A DNA stretch of 45,863 bases from Deltaproteobacteria bacterium (lineage in GTDB: Bacteria > Desulfobacterota > Syntrophia > Syntrophales > UBA5619). Position numbers and translations under genes: made by a program. The stretch is taken from positions 1 through 45,863 of the forward strand of contig JAJFUM010000208.1 in the NCBI GenBank assembly GCA_021372415.1, in the 5' to 3' direction. The notes under the pieces were generated by a model. The model made no database searches, was not told the origin of the DNA, and saw nothing but the letters and a program-made list of their open reading frames with translations. This document shows, one piece after another, positions 34,248 through 42,737 of the stretch; the first letter of the stretch is position 1, and each line of letters starts with the position of its first letter.

Positions 34248-34282
34248 GGCCAAAGTGAAAGGGTTTTCCCGTCACCTCAGCC

Positions 34283-35752
34283 TCACTGGACGGCCGCCCG
34301 GATGAGCCGGTGGATATAGTCCAACTCCCTCTGCAGCTTCTCGTTCTGCTCCTTGTCGCCCGGCTTCATGCGCCACTGGGGCGAGAGGGCCGCCAGGGCC
34401 TGGTCCAGCTCCCAGCGGTGCTGGAAGCGTTTCCCCCAGAGTTTCTGCACCGCCTCTCTCTGCTCCGCGGTGATGGCCGGATCGTTGATCCGCCCGGTCA
34501 CCTGGCTCCCCACGACGACCGGTTCGAGCTCCGTTGCATCTATGACCCGACTCATCTGCCCCTTGTCGAGGCTCACCCTCTGAGAGAGGGCCACCTGGAA
34601 CTGGTAGGCCGAGGGATAGGTCTTCTCCCGGATGTCTTCGAGCCGGTCCACGGGAATCCCCGCAGCCCGGATCCGCTCCTCGGCCTGGGCCGTCAGGCGG
34701 TATTCGACGGGCAGGTAGGTCTTCTGCTGAAAGACGTTCTGGAGGAAGAACAGGGCAATGAAGCTGATCACGACGGCCGCTACCGGCGTCGTCACCCAGG
34801 CCCCCGTGATCTCCCCGAGCATCCTCCACCGGATGCCCCGGCCGCCCCGGACCAGGCCGATGCCGATCACTGAGCCGACGATCGCCTGGGAACTGGAGAC
34901 GGGAACCAGGGGAAGGGCCGGAAGGCCGTGGCCGATCAGGAACCGCTCCAGGTCTTGGGAAGCGAAAAGGAAGAGGACCAGGGCGTTGGCCAGGACTGCC
35001 ACCAGCGCCGCGATCGGCGACATCTCCGTGATCCCCTCGCCCACGGTCAGCATCACCCTCCTCCCGTAGGTAAAGACGCCCACGGCGATAGCCACGCCGC
35101 CGATGAAGAAGAGCTGCTGAGCGGCATTGAGCTTGAAGATCCCCAGGAAGGAGATCTCTGCAAAGGGGGAGATGGGAACGAAGATCCCCACCACGTTGGC
35201 GATGTTGTTGGCCCCCAGGGAATAGGCACCGGCGATTCCGGCAATCAGGAGGCCCATCCGGGTGAGGGCGTCCAGCTGGAACATGTGAATCCGGATGTGC
35301 TTCATCCCCAGAGCGATCAGCTTGTAGAGGACGGCCGAGAAGATCGCGGCCAGTATAGGGCTGATGATCCAAGAGAGGACGATCTTCTCCAAGGCGGCAA
35401 AATCGATGACGGCCCCGGCAAAGAGGTCCCAGCCGATGATCGCCCCAACGATCGCCTGGGTCGTGGAGACGGGGTAGCCCAGGACCGTAAGCCAGTAGAC
35501 CGTCACGGCCGCGGCCAGGGCCACGACGAAGGCACCGGCGATGGCGTTGACGGCCCCCAATTCCCCCAGGGTCCTGGCCGCACCCGCGCCGCTGATAACC
35601 GCCCCGAGGACAACAAAGATGCCGCAGTAGAGGGCCGCCTTCCGGAAACTGATCATCCGGGAGCCCACGGCTGTGCCGAAAACGTTGGCCCCGTCATTCG
35701 CCCCCAGGGACCAGCCCAGAAAAAGACCGCTCGTCAGAAAGAATGCGAACAT
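34283..35752 (-). CDS. pit: Inorganic phosphate transporter, PiT family
   Basis: Protein of 489 residues. The inverted repeat of PiT carriers is clear: GANDGANVFGTAVGSR (about 18-33) and SLGANNIANVVGIF in the first half, with YPVSTTQAIVGAIIG and PVSSSQAIVGSVIG as the paired phosphate/cation motifs. The membrane part covers about residues 1-345. A hydrophilic C-terminal tail of roughly 140 residues follows, which short PiT proteins lack. It follows the DUF47 gene by ten bases. In a phosphonate island it could export or balance the phosphate freed by C-P cleavage. Confidence 0.92.
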   Translation of the reverse strand: MFAFFLTSGLFLGWSLGANDGANVFGTAVGSRMISFRKAALYCGIFVVLGAVISGAGAARTLGELGAVNAIAGAFVVALAAAVTVYWLTVLGYPVSTTQAIVGAIIGWDLFAGAVIDFAALEKIVLSWIISPILAAIFSAVLYKLIALGMKHIRIHMFQLDALTRMGLLIAGIAGAYSLGANNIANVVGIFVPISPFAEISFLGIFKLNAAQQLFFIGGVAIAVGVFTYGRRVMLTVGEGITEMSPIAALVAVLANALVLFLFASQDLERFLIGHGLPALPLVPVSSSQAIVGSVIGIGLVRGGRGIRWRMLGEITGAWVTTPVAAVVISFIALFFLQNVFQQKTYLPVEYRLTAQAEERIRAAGIPVDRLEDIREKTYPSAYQFQVALSQRVSLDKGQMSRVIDATELEPVVVGSQVTGRINDPAITAEQREAVQKLWGKRFQHRWELDQALAALSPQWRMKPGDKEQNEKLQRELDYIHRLIRAAVQ

Positions 35753-35762
35753 GCCCCGGCTC

Positions 35763-36416
35763 CTATAACATCCGTTTGATCACGTAGATGTTGAGCCGGT
35801 CGGCAACGTCCTCGGCCTCGTCGGCGATCCGGTCCACCTGCTTGACGAAGAAGCGCAGGTGCATCTTGTGGCTCAGGCGGAGGTTCTCCCGCCGGAAGAT
35901 CGTGCGCTGTAGGCGAGTGGAGAGCTTGTCCGATTCCTTCTCCCAGTAGGAAACCTTGTGGATGTGGTCGGACACGGCGTTGAGGTCCTTGAAGAAGGCA
36001 CGGCAGGAGCGGACGACGGCCTCCACGGACTCGACGGAGTAGTGGAGCAGCTCCCGGAAGTCCTCGTGGAACTCGGCGCAGATGTCTGGGCGCTCGATGT
36101 CGAACTGCCAGATCAGGCCCGTGTAACGGTCCAGGAGGGCGTCCATGTCCTCCAACAGTTCCATCACGTCTCCCCGGGATTCGGGGATCAGGGTCTTCTT
36201 GAAGAGGTCCTGTTCCAGGGAGCGCCGCAGGCTGTCCCCGCGGTGCTCGGTATCGCGGATGTTCGTGAGGACCAGGCAGAAGGCTTCCATGTTCCCCTTC
36301 AGATAGTGATCCACCCCGCTTTTGCAGAGCAGACCCGCTTCGCTGACGCGGTCCAGGAACTCATCCACCTGCATCTCGATCCCGATCTTCTTTTTTTTCA
36401 GTATCCCCTCTGGCAT
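35763..36416 (-). CDS. PhoU-like DUF47 protein, Pit accessory protein
   Basis: Protein of 217 residues, all alpha-helical, with the family pattern LLCKSGVDHYLKGN..LTNIRDTEHRGDSLRRSLEQDL in the first half and KVSYWEKESDKLSTRLQRTIF..LRFFVKQVDRIADEAEDVADRL in the second. The repeated E-x3-D/H pattern binds metal clusters in PhoU proteins. DUF47 genes accompany pit genes in many bacteria and modulate their carriers. It is the first gene of the DUF47-pit transcript. Confidence 0.9.
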   Translation of the reverse strand: MPEGILKKKKIGIEMQVDEFLDRVSEAGLLCKSGVDHYLKGNMEAFCLVLTNIRDTEHRGDSLRRSLEQDLFKKTLIPESRGDVMELLEDMDALLDRYTGLIWQFDIERPDICAEFHEDFRELLHYSVESVEAVVRSCRAFFKDLNAVSDHIHKVSYWEKESDKLSTRLQRTIFRRENLRLSHKMHLRFFVKQVDRIADEAEDVADRLNIYVIKRML

Positions 36417-36483
36417 GTCCTGCTCCCCTTTCCCGCGACAAAGCCCCGACTGGACGGCGCTCGTCTTTTTTAATGGAGAATCC

Positions 36484-36520
36484 TTGACAAATCCATAAAG
36501 ATAGACTTAGATGATGTCAA
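36484..36520. promoter_or_regulatory. Overlapping divergent promoters for lysR (second) and DUF47-pit
   Basis: Plus strand: TTGACA (36484-36489), 17 bases, TTAGAT (36507-36512). Minus strand: TTGACA (plus 36515-36520), 17 bases, TATGGA (plus 36492-36497). The two occupy the same 37 bases, so RNA polymerase can use only one at a time. Confidence 0.6.
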
Positions 36521-36555
36521 GATAATAAATTTTACCGCATCGATAAGAAAAAGTC

Positions 36556-37461
36556 ATGAACCTCAATCAGCTAAAGATCTTCTACCTCGCCGCCAAGCAC
36601 GGGAGCCTCAGCGCCGCCGCCGAAGCCCTCTACATCACCCAGCCGGCGGTGACCAAGGGGATCCAGCGTCTCCAGGAGCACTACGAACTGAAGCTCTTCA
36701 ACCGTTTCGGGAAGAAGATGGCTCTGACCGACGCCGGCGAGGTCCTCTACGGCATCGCCGAGTCGATCTTCGAGATGGAGCATCAGGCTGAGGAGAGCCT
36801 CCGGGATTTTCAACAGCGGAAGAGGGGGTTCATCCGGATCCTCTCCAGCGAAAGCTTCGGCTCCTATTACCTTCCCTACATCCTGAACCGATTCACCCGC
36901 ATGAATCCCAAGATTCGGATCGCCGTGGAGCTTCTGCCGACGGACCAGATCGTAGAAAAGACCGCGTCGCTCGCCAACGACCTGGGCTTCATCTCCTATG
37001 CCGTGCCCCACAAGAAGCTCGTCTCCCGGGAGGTCCTGGAGGACAGCTACCAGATCATCGTCCCGACAGGGCACCCCTTTGCGGCCAAGGCGGCCATCGA
37101 ACCGCAGGATCTGGCGGGGCATTCCCTGATCGTCCATGAAAAGGGATCGGCCCCCCGCAGGAGCACCGAGGAGTTCATCCGCCGACACGGGATCAGCGTC
37201 TCGATCCCCCTGGAATTGTCGAACAACGAGGCGATCAAGACCGCCGTGGAGGAAGGGCTGGGCGTCGCCGTCATCACCCGCCGGGTCGTCAGCAAGGAGA
37301 TCGAGATGGGAAAGCTCAAGGCGATCCCCCTGTCGGACCCCACCATGTCGCGGAAGTTCTACCTGATCCACCACAAAGACAAATACATCTCCCGCCCCCT
37401 GCAGGGCCTCATCGACATGGTCGATCAATGGGCCGACGAGTACCGTCGAGGGGAACACTGA
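36556..37461 (+). CDS. LysR-family transcriptional regulator (second)
   Basis: Protein of 301 residues. Helix-turn-helix at 1-60 (NQLKIFYLAAKHGSLSAAAEALYITQPAVTKGIQRLQE) and a CysL/CbbR-like effector domain (SSESFGSYYLPYILNRF, SNNEAIKTAVEEGLGVAVI). It is similar along its length to the first LysR, including the SYYLP/AYYLP and FYLIHHKDK/FFLIHHRDR segments, so the two are probably paralogs. It is divergent from DUF47-pit and converges on the alcohol dehydrogenase gene with a one-base gap. Target unknown; pit is the nearest. Confidence 0.93.
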   Translation: MNLNQLKIFYLAAKHGSLSAAAEALYITQPAVTKGIQRLQEHYELKLFNRFGKKMALTDAGEVLYGIAESIFEMEHQAEESLRDFQQRKRGFIRILSSESFGSYYLPYILNRFTRMNPKIRIAVELLPTDQIVEKTASLANDLGFISYAVPHKKLVSREVLEDSYQIIVPTGHPFAAKAAIEPQDLAGHSLIVHEKGSAPRRSTEEFIRRHGISVSIPLELSNNEAIKTAVEEGLGVAVITRRVVSKEIEMGKLKAIPLSDPTMSRKFYLIHHKDKYISRPLQGLIDMVDQWADEYRRGEH

Positions 37462-37462
37462 T

Positions 37463-38557
37463 TCAGGGCTTCACCGCCACGCGGATCGTCCGGCCCGATT
37501 CGGCGATCCTCAGCCCGTCGTTGATCTTATCGAGCGTCACCCGTTCCCCCACGATCTCGTGGAAGGGAAATCGCTCCCTAGCCGCCTGCAGGAAATCAAC
37601 CGCCTTCTGGAGATGCACCGTGTCATAGTTGTGGAGCCCCCGGATGGTGAGGCATCTGAAGACGATGTCCGAGGCATCGCACTGGAACATGGCCCCGGCA
37701 AAGGCGTTGCCGATCTCGATCATCCGTCCGCCCGTGCGCAGGCACTTGAGCCCCAGCGGGAGGAGAGGCGGAAAACCGGCCAGTTCCATGGCGACGTCTG
37801 CACCGAAACCACCCGTGAGGTCCCTGACCCGGCCGATGACCTCGTCATCGGAAAGGCCCTTCGCGTTGATCGTGTCGGTGGCGCCGAACCGCTTCACGAC
37901 CTCGAGCCGGTGATCCATAACGTCGGCCACGATGATCCGGCGGCACCCGTAATGGCTGGCCAGGGCCGCCGCATAGACGCCGAGCGCCCCGGCTCCCTGG
38001 ATGAGGACGTTCTCGAAAGGCTTGACCTCGATCATATCCCAGCCGGCCACCACCGTGGCCAGGGCACAGTTCGCCGGTGCGACCTCCTCATCGGTCAACG
38101 CGTCGGGAACCCGGATGACGCAGGTGCCCGGGGTGAGATAGCAGTACTCCGCAAAGCCTCCCACGAAATGGGGGGGTGCGGCGCAACTGTCGTGACCGTA
38201 CTTCTTCAGGTGGCTGCACTTCATCATCAGCCCCTTTTCCCTGCAGAAGTAACATTTCCCGCAGTTGTCCATGATGGTCCATGTGATCCGGTCCCCCACC
38301 TTGAGGGGGTTATTCCCCGAATCCATGGTGACGCCCCGGCCAAGTTCGACGATATGGCCGACGATTTCGTGCCCCAGGATGATCGGCACCGGCGATTGTC
38401 TCCTCCCGGTCCAGGTGTGCAGGTCCGAGCCGCAAATGGTGCAGCAACTGATCCGCACCAGCATGCACCCCGGCTCCACCTCCGGCAGGGGGTATTCCCG
38501 AATCTCCAAATCCGTCTTGGCTGCCGTCATGACGGCAGCCCTTCCACTCTTGCCCAT
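37463..38557 (-). CDS. Zinc-dependent alcohol dehydrogenase (MDR family)
   Basis: Protein of 364 residues. Catalytic zinc ligands are the Cys of CTICGSD and the His-Glu of LGHEIVG; the structural zinc site is DNCGKCYFCREKGLMMKC. The cofactor fold carries LIQGAGALGVYAA. It resembles the alcohol dehydrogenases repeatedly found in phosphonate-catabolism clusters, but the substrate is not proven; reduction of phosphonoacetaldehyde or a related aldehyde is possible. The start at 38557 has GAGGTG upstream. A terminator separates it from the TRAP genes upstream. Confidence 0.85.
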   Translation of the reverse strand: MGKSGRAAVMTAAKTDLEIREYPLPEVEPGCMLVRISCCTICGSDLHTWTGRRQSPVPIILGHEIVGHIVELGRGVTMDSGNNPLKVGDRITWTIMDNCGKCYFCREKGLMMKCSHLKKYGHDSCAAPPHFVGGFAEYCYLTPGTCVIRVPDALTDEEVAPANCALATVVAGWDMIEVKPFENVLIQGAGALGVYAAALASHYGCRRIIVADVMDHRLEVVKRFGATDTINAKGLSDDEVIGRVRDLTGGFGADVAMELAGFPPLLPLGLKCLRTGGRMIEIGNAFAGAMFQCDASDIVFRCLTIRGLHNYDTVHLQKAVDFLQAARERFPFHEIVGERVTLDKINDGLRIAESGRTIRVAVKP

Positions 38558-38627
38558 CTGAACACCTCAAGCCCCCATGAAGGGAGGAAATGCGGTCCAG
38601 CGGACCCCAAAACAGCCCGCGTTCCGT

Positions 38628-38675
38628 AAAAAAGAAAGACTTGGCGGCTTCGGAAGCCATCAGCCGCCAAGTCTT
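38628..38675 (-). terminator. Strong terminator of the TRAP transporter operon
   Basis: Perfect 14-bp stem AAGACTTGGCGGCT / AGCCGCCAAGTCTT; on the minus strand it is followed by TCTTTTTT. It starts 14 bases after the dctM stop. Confidence 0.88.
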
Positions 38676-38688
38676 ATGAACCCACCTT

Positions 38689-40005
38689 TCATCCGAACAG
38701 GGCCTTGGGAAGCCAGGTCACGAACCCCGGGAACAGGTAAAGGATGAAGACCGCTATCGCCTGGAGGAACATGAAGGGCATCATTCCCTTGTAGATGTCC
38801 AGCAGTTCCCATTCCGGCATGATCGCCTTGAGGTAGTAGGCCGATAGGGCCACCGGGGGGGAGATCCAGCAACTCTGCAGCACGACGGCCAGGACGACGC
38901 TGAACCAGATCATGTCGACATTGAGACCGGTGAGGATCGGCAGGAAGATCGGGACGATGACCACCACGATGGGCACCCATTCGAGCGGCCAGCCCAGGAT
39001 AAAACAGACGATCAGGATGCCGATCACGAAGACCCAGGGCGGCATGTTCAACCCCAGGAGCGACTCGGCGATGAACTTGGGCGTCCCCATGGAGGAGAAG
39101 ACCGCCCCCATGAAAGTGGAGGCCGCCAGGAGGATCATCACCATGCTCGTCGTCTCGGCGGTCCGGAAGGCCGATTCCTTGATGAGTTTGAAGGTGAGGC
39201 GTTTGTTGGCCGCCGTGACCACCACGGCCCCGAGGCAGCCGAGGGCCGCCCCTTCCGTGGGCGTCGCCATGCCGGTGAAAATCGTTCCCAGCGTCACCAG
39301 AATCAGCACGGCCGGCGGCACGAGGCCGAAGAAGAATTCACGCGCGATGTAGCTCTTCGGCACGTTGAGATCTTCCTCGGACAGCGGGGGCCCCAGAGTA
39401 GGGTCCAGCATCACCCGGAACATCGAATAGCTGATGTACAGGCCGGCGAGCAGCAGGCCCGGGAGGATTGCCGCGGCGTAGAGCCGGGCGACGGAGACCT
39501 GGAATACCGGCCCCATGACGACCAGCATGACGCTGGGGGGAATCAGGATGCCCAGCGTCCCCCCGGCGCAGATCGTTCCCGCCGAAAGCCCCGTGTCATA
39601 TCCCGATTTTCTCATGACCGGAGCGGCCATGAGCCCGATGATCGTCACCGAGGCCCCGACGATCCCTGTGGCCGCAGCGAAGAGCGTCGCCGTGAAGATG
39701 GTTCCCAGATACAGAGAGCCCTTGAGCCTGCCGGAGACGAGCTGCACCGCCCGGAACAGGCGCTCCATGAGTCCGGCGCTCTCCAGAACGCAGCCCATGA
39801 ACGTGAACAGGGCCACTGCCGCCAGGACCGTGTCCATCATCGTTCCGAAGAAGGAAAAGGTCATCAGATGAAACACCTTGGGTCCCAGCCCGATGTAACC
39901 GAATATCACGCCCAAGGTAATCAATGTGAAGGAGATGGGGAACCCGACACATATAAAGAAAAAGAGGCCGACCAGAAGGATCAGGCCATATATTTCCAAA
40001 GTCAT
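38689..40005 (-). CDS. dctM: TRAP transporter large permease, DctM subunit
   Basis: Protein of 438 residues, about twelve membrane helices. Family motifs include FFICVGFPISFTL at the start, CAGGTLGILIPPSVMLVVMG in the first half and GMATPTEGAALGCLGAVVV in the second. It is the ion-coupled channel of a tripartite periplasmic transporter. GGGAGG lies eight bases before the ATG at 40005; five more codons upstream are unlikely. Last gene of dctP-dctQ-dctM. Confidence 0.94.
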   Translation of the reverse strand: MTLEIYGLILLVGLFFFICVGFPISFTLITLGVIFGYIGLGPKVFHLMTFSFFGTMMDTVLAAVALFTFMGCVLESAGLMERLFRAVQLVSGRLKGSLYLGTIFTATLFAAATGIVGASVTIIGLMAAPVMRKSGYDTGLSAGTICAGGTLGILIPPSVMLVVMGPVFQVSVARLYAAAILPGLLLAGLYISYSMFRVMLDPTLGPPLSEEDLNVPKSYIAREFFFGLVPPAVLILVTLGTIFTGMATPTEGAALGCLGAVVVTAANKRLTFKLIKESAFRTAETTSMVMILLAASTFMGAVFSSMGTPKFIAESLLGLNMPPWVFVIGILIVCFILGWPLEWVPIVVVIVPIFLPILTGLNVDMIWFSVVLAVVLQSCWISPPVALSAYYLKAIMPEWELLDIYKGMMPFMFLQAIAVFILYLFPGFVTWLPKALFG

Positions 40006-40089
40006 ATCTGCCTCCCGCACCAGATCGTCTGCTGCAAAGTTCTCTCAAATCCCCGAAGGGCCGGCCGCCCCAACAAGGAGGGTCACGGT

Positions 40090-40635
40090 TTATGTCGCCT
40101 CGTGAGAAGGGACGTCCTGCTTGAGGCGGTGATCCACTCCCGTCACGATCGTTTGGATGCACTTGATCAGTTCCGAGATTCCCTGGAGCACGATCAGGGC
40201 ACCGCTCACGGGAATAACCAGTTTGTACGGGTAGGCCGGGGGTCTCCAGGTCGTCATCAGTTCTTCCTTCAGATCCCAGGATTCGGCAAAGAAGTCCCAA
40301 CTCAGCCAGATGAACAGGACCATGCCGGGGAGGAAGAGGAAAAGATAGCAGATCGCGTCCACCCAGCATTGCGTCTTCATGGACCATTTCCCGTAGAAGA
40401 AATCCGTCCGGATATGCTTCCCCAGGTAAAGGGTCATGGCCCCAGCGAGGAAGAAGTGGGCTCCGTAGAGCATGGTGGCCATATCCACAGCCCAGAGCGT
40501 GGGCTTGTAGGTATAGCGGATGAACACCTCCCAGACCAGGACAGCCGCCATCGGGATAATCAGCCAGGATATCGCCTTGCCCGACCAGAGGCTGATCGCG
40601 TCAATGACCTTTGCGATCCGATCGATGTGTTTCAT
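40090..40635 (-). CDS. dctQ: TRAP transporter small permease, DctQ subunit
   Basis: Protein of 181 residues with four membrane helices (ISWLIIPMAAVLVWEVFIRY, MLYGAHFFLAGAMTLYL, AICYLFLFLPGMVLFIWL, LVIPVSGALIVLQGI). The R-Y-T-Y-K-P-T-L-W segment after the first helix is typical of this group. The start at 40635 follows GGAGTG. A GC-rich hairpin lies between it and dctP, which may let more binding protein than permease be made. Confidence 0.9.
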   Translation of the reverse strand: MKHIDRIAKVIDAISLWSGKAISWLIIPMAAVLVWEVFIRYTYKPTLWAVDMATMLYGAHFFLAGAMTLYLGKHIRTDFFYGKWSMKTQCWVDAICYLFLFLPGMVLFIWLSWDFFAESWDLKEELMTTWRPPAYPYKLVIPVSGALIVLQGISELIKCIQTIVTGVDHRLKQDVPSHEAT

Positions 40636-40828
40636 ATTCAGACACTCCAATCATTCGGGGCGGTCCTCTCGGGCCGTCCCCTTGGGTTAAAAATGACGTT
40701 TATCTGACTTCCGGTTGGATATTTCTATGTTTAACGATCTGCCCGGCCGACCTTCCGTGGATCAGACCGGCCGAGGCAGATTCTGGGTAACGATCAGGCC
40801 CGTCGTCCGACGTGCCCGACATTCGTGT

Positions 40829-41944
40829 CTATTTCACTTCCGCGGCCCCGGAGATCAACTGCATCAGCTTGTTGGTCTCCTTGGTGAAGGGAACCACCAG
40901 ATGGGCGTATTTGCGCTGCGAATCGAGAACCTTCTTGAAGAACGGATCCTTCTCCTCGAATTTGGCAAGCACCTTCTTCGACGATTTGATGAAGGCCTCC
41001 GAGTAACCGGGAGGCGCGTCGAACAACTTGACGCCCTTTTCCTTGGTCAGGATGTTCAGGGCCTTGGCGTTCTCCTCGACGAAGTACATCATGCCCTCGA
41101 GGATCGACTGGGTGCACGCGGTGGCCACGATCGCCTGGAGGTCCGGGGACAGCGCGCGCCAGGCCTTGCCGTTGATCATGATGTCCTGGATGCCGATGGC
41201 CTGGTGGAGGCCCTGGATGCAGTAGTACTTGGCCACGTCGTAGAGCCCCAGCTTCAGGTCGCTGACTGTATTGATCCACTCGCCGCCGTCGATGACGCCC
41301 CTCTCCAATGCCGGGATGAGTTCCTGGCCCGGCACGTTCACCGGGATGCCGCCCATGTCTTTCAAAACGTCAGACGACAGGCCGGAGGACATGCGGTACC
41401 TCATTTTCAGGTAATCCTGGAGCGTCTTGGGGGGCTTCTTGGCCCAACCGAAGGCCTCGGGTCCGTCCGGCGCAATCAGGAAAGGCATGACATCGGCTTT
41501 GAGGATTTTCTGATAATATTCAACGTAGAGTTCCCGCCCGCCCCCGTTCATGTACCAGGAAAGATGGTTCATCAGGTCCAGGCCGCTTCCTGCACCACCC
41601 AGCGGGGAGCTGAAGAGGCTGCCGCTCGGGTTTTTCCCCATCGAGTAATGGGTCCACCACTGACCGGCTTCGACGATCCCTTTGTTAACGCCATCCAGGA
41701 TTTCAAAGGGATTCACGATGGCGCCGCTCGCAAGGATCTCGATCTTCAACCTTCCTGCCGACATCTTGTCGATGCTGGCGGCCAACCTGTTGAGCAACTC
41801 AATTTGAGGGGCCCCTGCAGGGTGCGCGCTCTGGAGCTTCCATTTGATCGGTCCTGAAGGTGCGAATGCCGCCTGCGATAGATCCGCAAAACCGAACCCT
41901 CCCAGCAACACCGCGACAAACAACAATCCAACCACCTTTTTCAT
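40829..41944 (-). CDS. dctP: TRAP transporter substrate-binding protein, DctP subunit (TakP-like)
   Basis: Protein of 371 residues with a signal peptide (MKKVVGLLFVAVLLGGFGFA, cut near SQAAF). The mature protein resembles TakP, the 2-oxo acid binder: WKLQSAHPAG, GRLKIEILASGAIV, and ERGVIDGGEWINTVSDLKLGLYDVAKYY. If so, its ligand could be pyruvate or another 2-oxo acid, the co-substrate class PhnW needs. The assignment to TakP is by motif only. AAGGAGG lies eight bases before the ATG at 41944. Confidence 0.88.
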   Translation of the reverse strand: MKKVVGLLFVAVLLGGFGFADLSQAAFAPSGPIKWKLQSAHPAGAPQIELLNRLAASIDKMSAGRLKIEILASGAIVNPFEILDGVNKGIVEAGQWWTHYSMGKNPSGSLFSSPLGGAGSGLDLMNHLSWYMNGGGRELYVEYYQKILKADVMPFLIAPDGPEAFGWAKKPPKTLQDYLKMRYRMSSGLSSDVLKDMGGIPVNVPGQELIPALERGVIDGGEWINTVSDLKLGLYDVAKYYCIQGLHQAIGIQDIMINGKAWRALSPDLQAIVATACTQSILEGMMYFVEENAKALNILTKEKGVKLFDAPPGYSEAFIKSSKKVLAKFEEKDPFFKKVLDSQRKYAHLVVPFTKETNKLMQLISGAAEVK

Positions 41945-42444
41945 AGCACGCCTCCTTAAAACTTGAGAGGTTATCTGATTCCGAAGTCCCAGGAATACGA
42001 TTGATTTTGACATCTTGGCAAACCGGTTTTCCGATCATCGCTTCTCGGCGCGGCGATCCGACCGCTGGTTCACCCTCCTGCCATCCGGCCGAACGGCATC
42101 ATCCAATAGAGACGGCATGCCATCGGCGATGCCCTTCCCCACCACCTCCTTTCCCTGGTACGGATCCCCCCGGGGTCACTGACCGAAAAATCCCTATCGA
42201 CGAACCTTGGGGATTTCCCCCTGTCAAGACAAGGGGGGCAGGCCAGCGCGGACCTGCACGGGTTCTTGTTGACGTGTTACAGAATCGTCCATTCCCGCTA
42301 AGGGAGTCAATTAGATAATATTGATAGAACTATTGCTAAAAACAATAACGGGTCCGGAACGGCCCTGTGCACCGCCAAGGCGCGCCGTTGGGGCTCATCC
42401 TCTGCCCGAACCGAATCGGCGGTATCATGTTTTCCTATAGAATC

Positions 42445-42489
42445 ATAATTATTATCACTTTGACTTCGCATCGGGTCGATCACTATAAT
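42445..42489 (+). promoter_or_regulatory. Promoter C (distal) of the citrate synthase-like operon
   Basis: AT element ATAATTATTATCA (42445-42457), C, then TTTGACT; -35 TTGACT at 42460-42465, 18 bases and a perfect -10 TATAAT (42484-42489). It shares the AT element and TTTGACT with sites A, B and D but lacks the ATAA-N7-TTAT dyad. Confidence 0.65.
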
Positions 42490-42553
42490 GGCCTTCATAC
42501 AGGGCCCTGGATTGGTCGTTGCGCAAGCGGCATGGAAGGATGGAGACGGGAGG

Positions 42554-42624
42554 TTTGATAATCATTGGTTATCAAAAATATGATTATTATTATTTTGACT
42601 AATGATTCGTCGATCTCTTACGAT
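42554..42624 (+). promoter_or_regulatory. Promoter D (proximal) with LysR-type dyad
   Basis: Perfect dyad TTTGATAA-N7-TTATCAAA (42554-42576) with a T-N11-A core, AT element ATGATTATTATTA (42580-42592), -35 TTGACT (42595-42600), 18 bases and TACGAT (42619-42624). The dyad centre is about 66 bases before the predicted start, where LysR-family activators bind, and 29 bases before TTTGACT as in site A. Confidence 0.7.
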
Positions 42625-42737
42625 GTGACCCGTCGATTCCGAGGTATCGTGCGTGCCGATCCTGCCGGGCGAAGGGTTTCTTCAGACCAAGACCATGGAC
42701 AAAACAGCCACAGGAACCATTGAGGAGGGATTTTTGT

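Larger units (their letters stand above)
41945..42737. other. Long divergent intergenic region upstream of the citrate synthase-like operon
   Basis: About 790 bases with no supported gene. It holds two complete promoters (sites C and D) reading right, the D dyad, a near-perfect inverted repeat at 42217-42238 (CCCCCTGTC..GACAAGGGGG), a TGTTACAGAATC box at 42275-42286 and a partial, minus-strand copy of the shared element near 42305-42325 that could serve dctP. Confidence 0.65.

Noticed and set aside
42001..42318. A 105-codon plus-strand frame in the divergent intergenic region
   Set aside because: No ribosome-binding site, no recognisable domain and Pro/Arg-rich composition typical of chance frames in GC-rich DNA.
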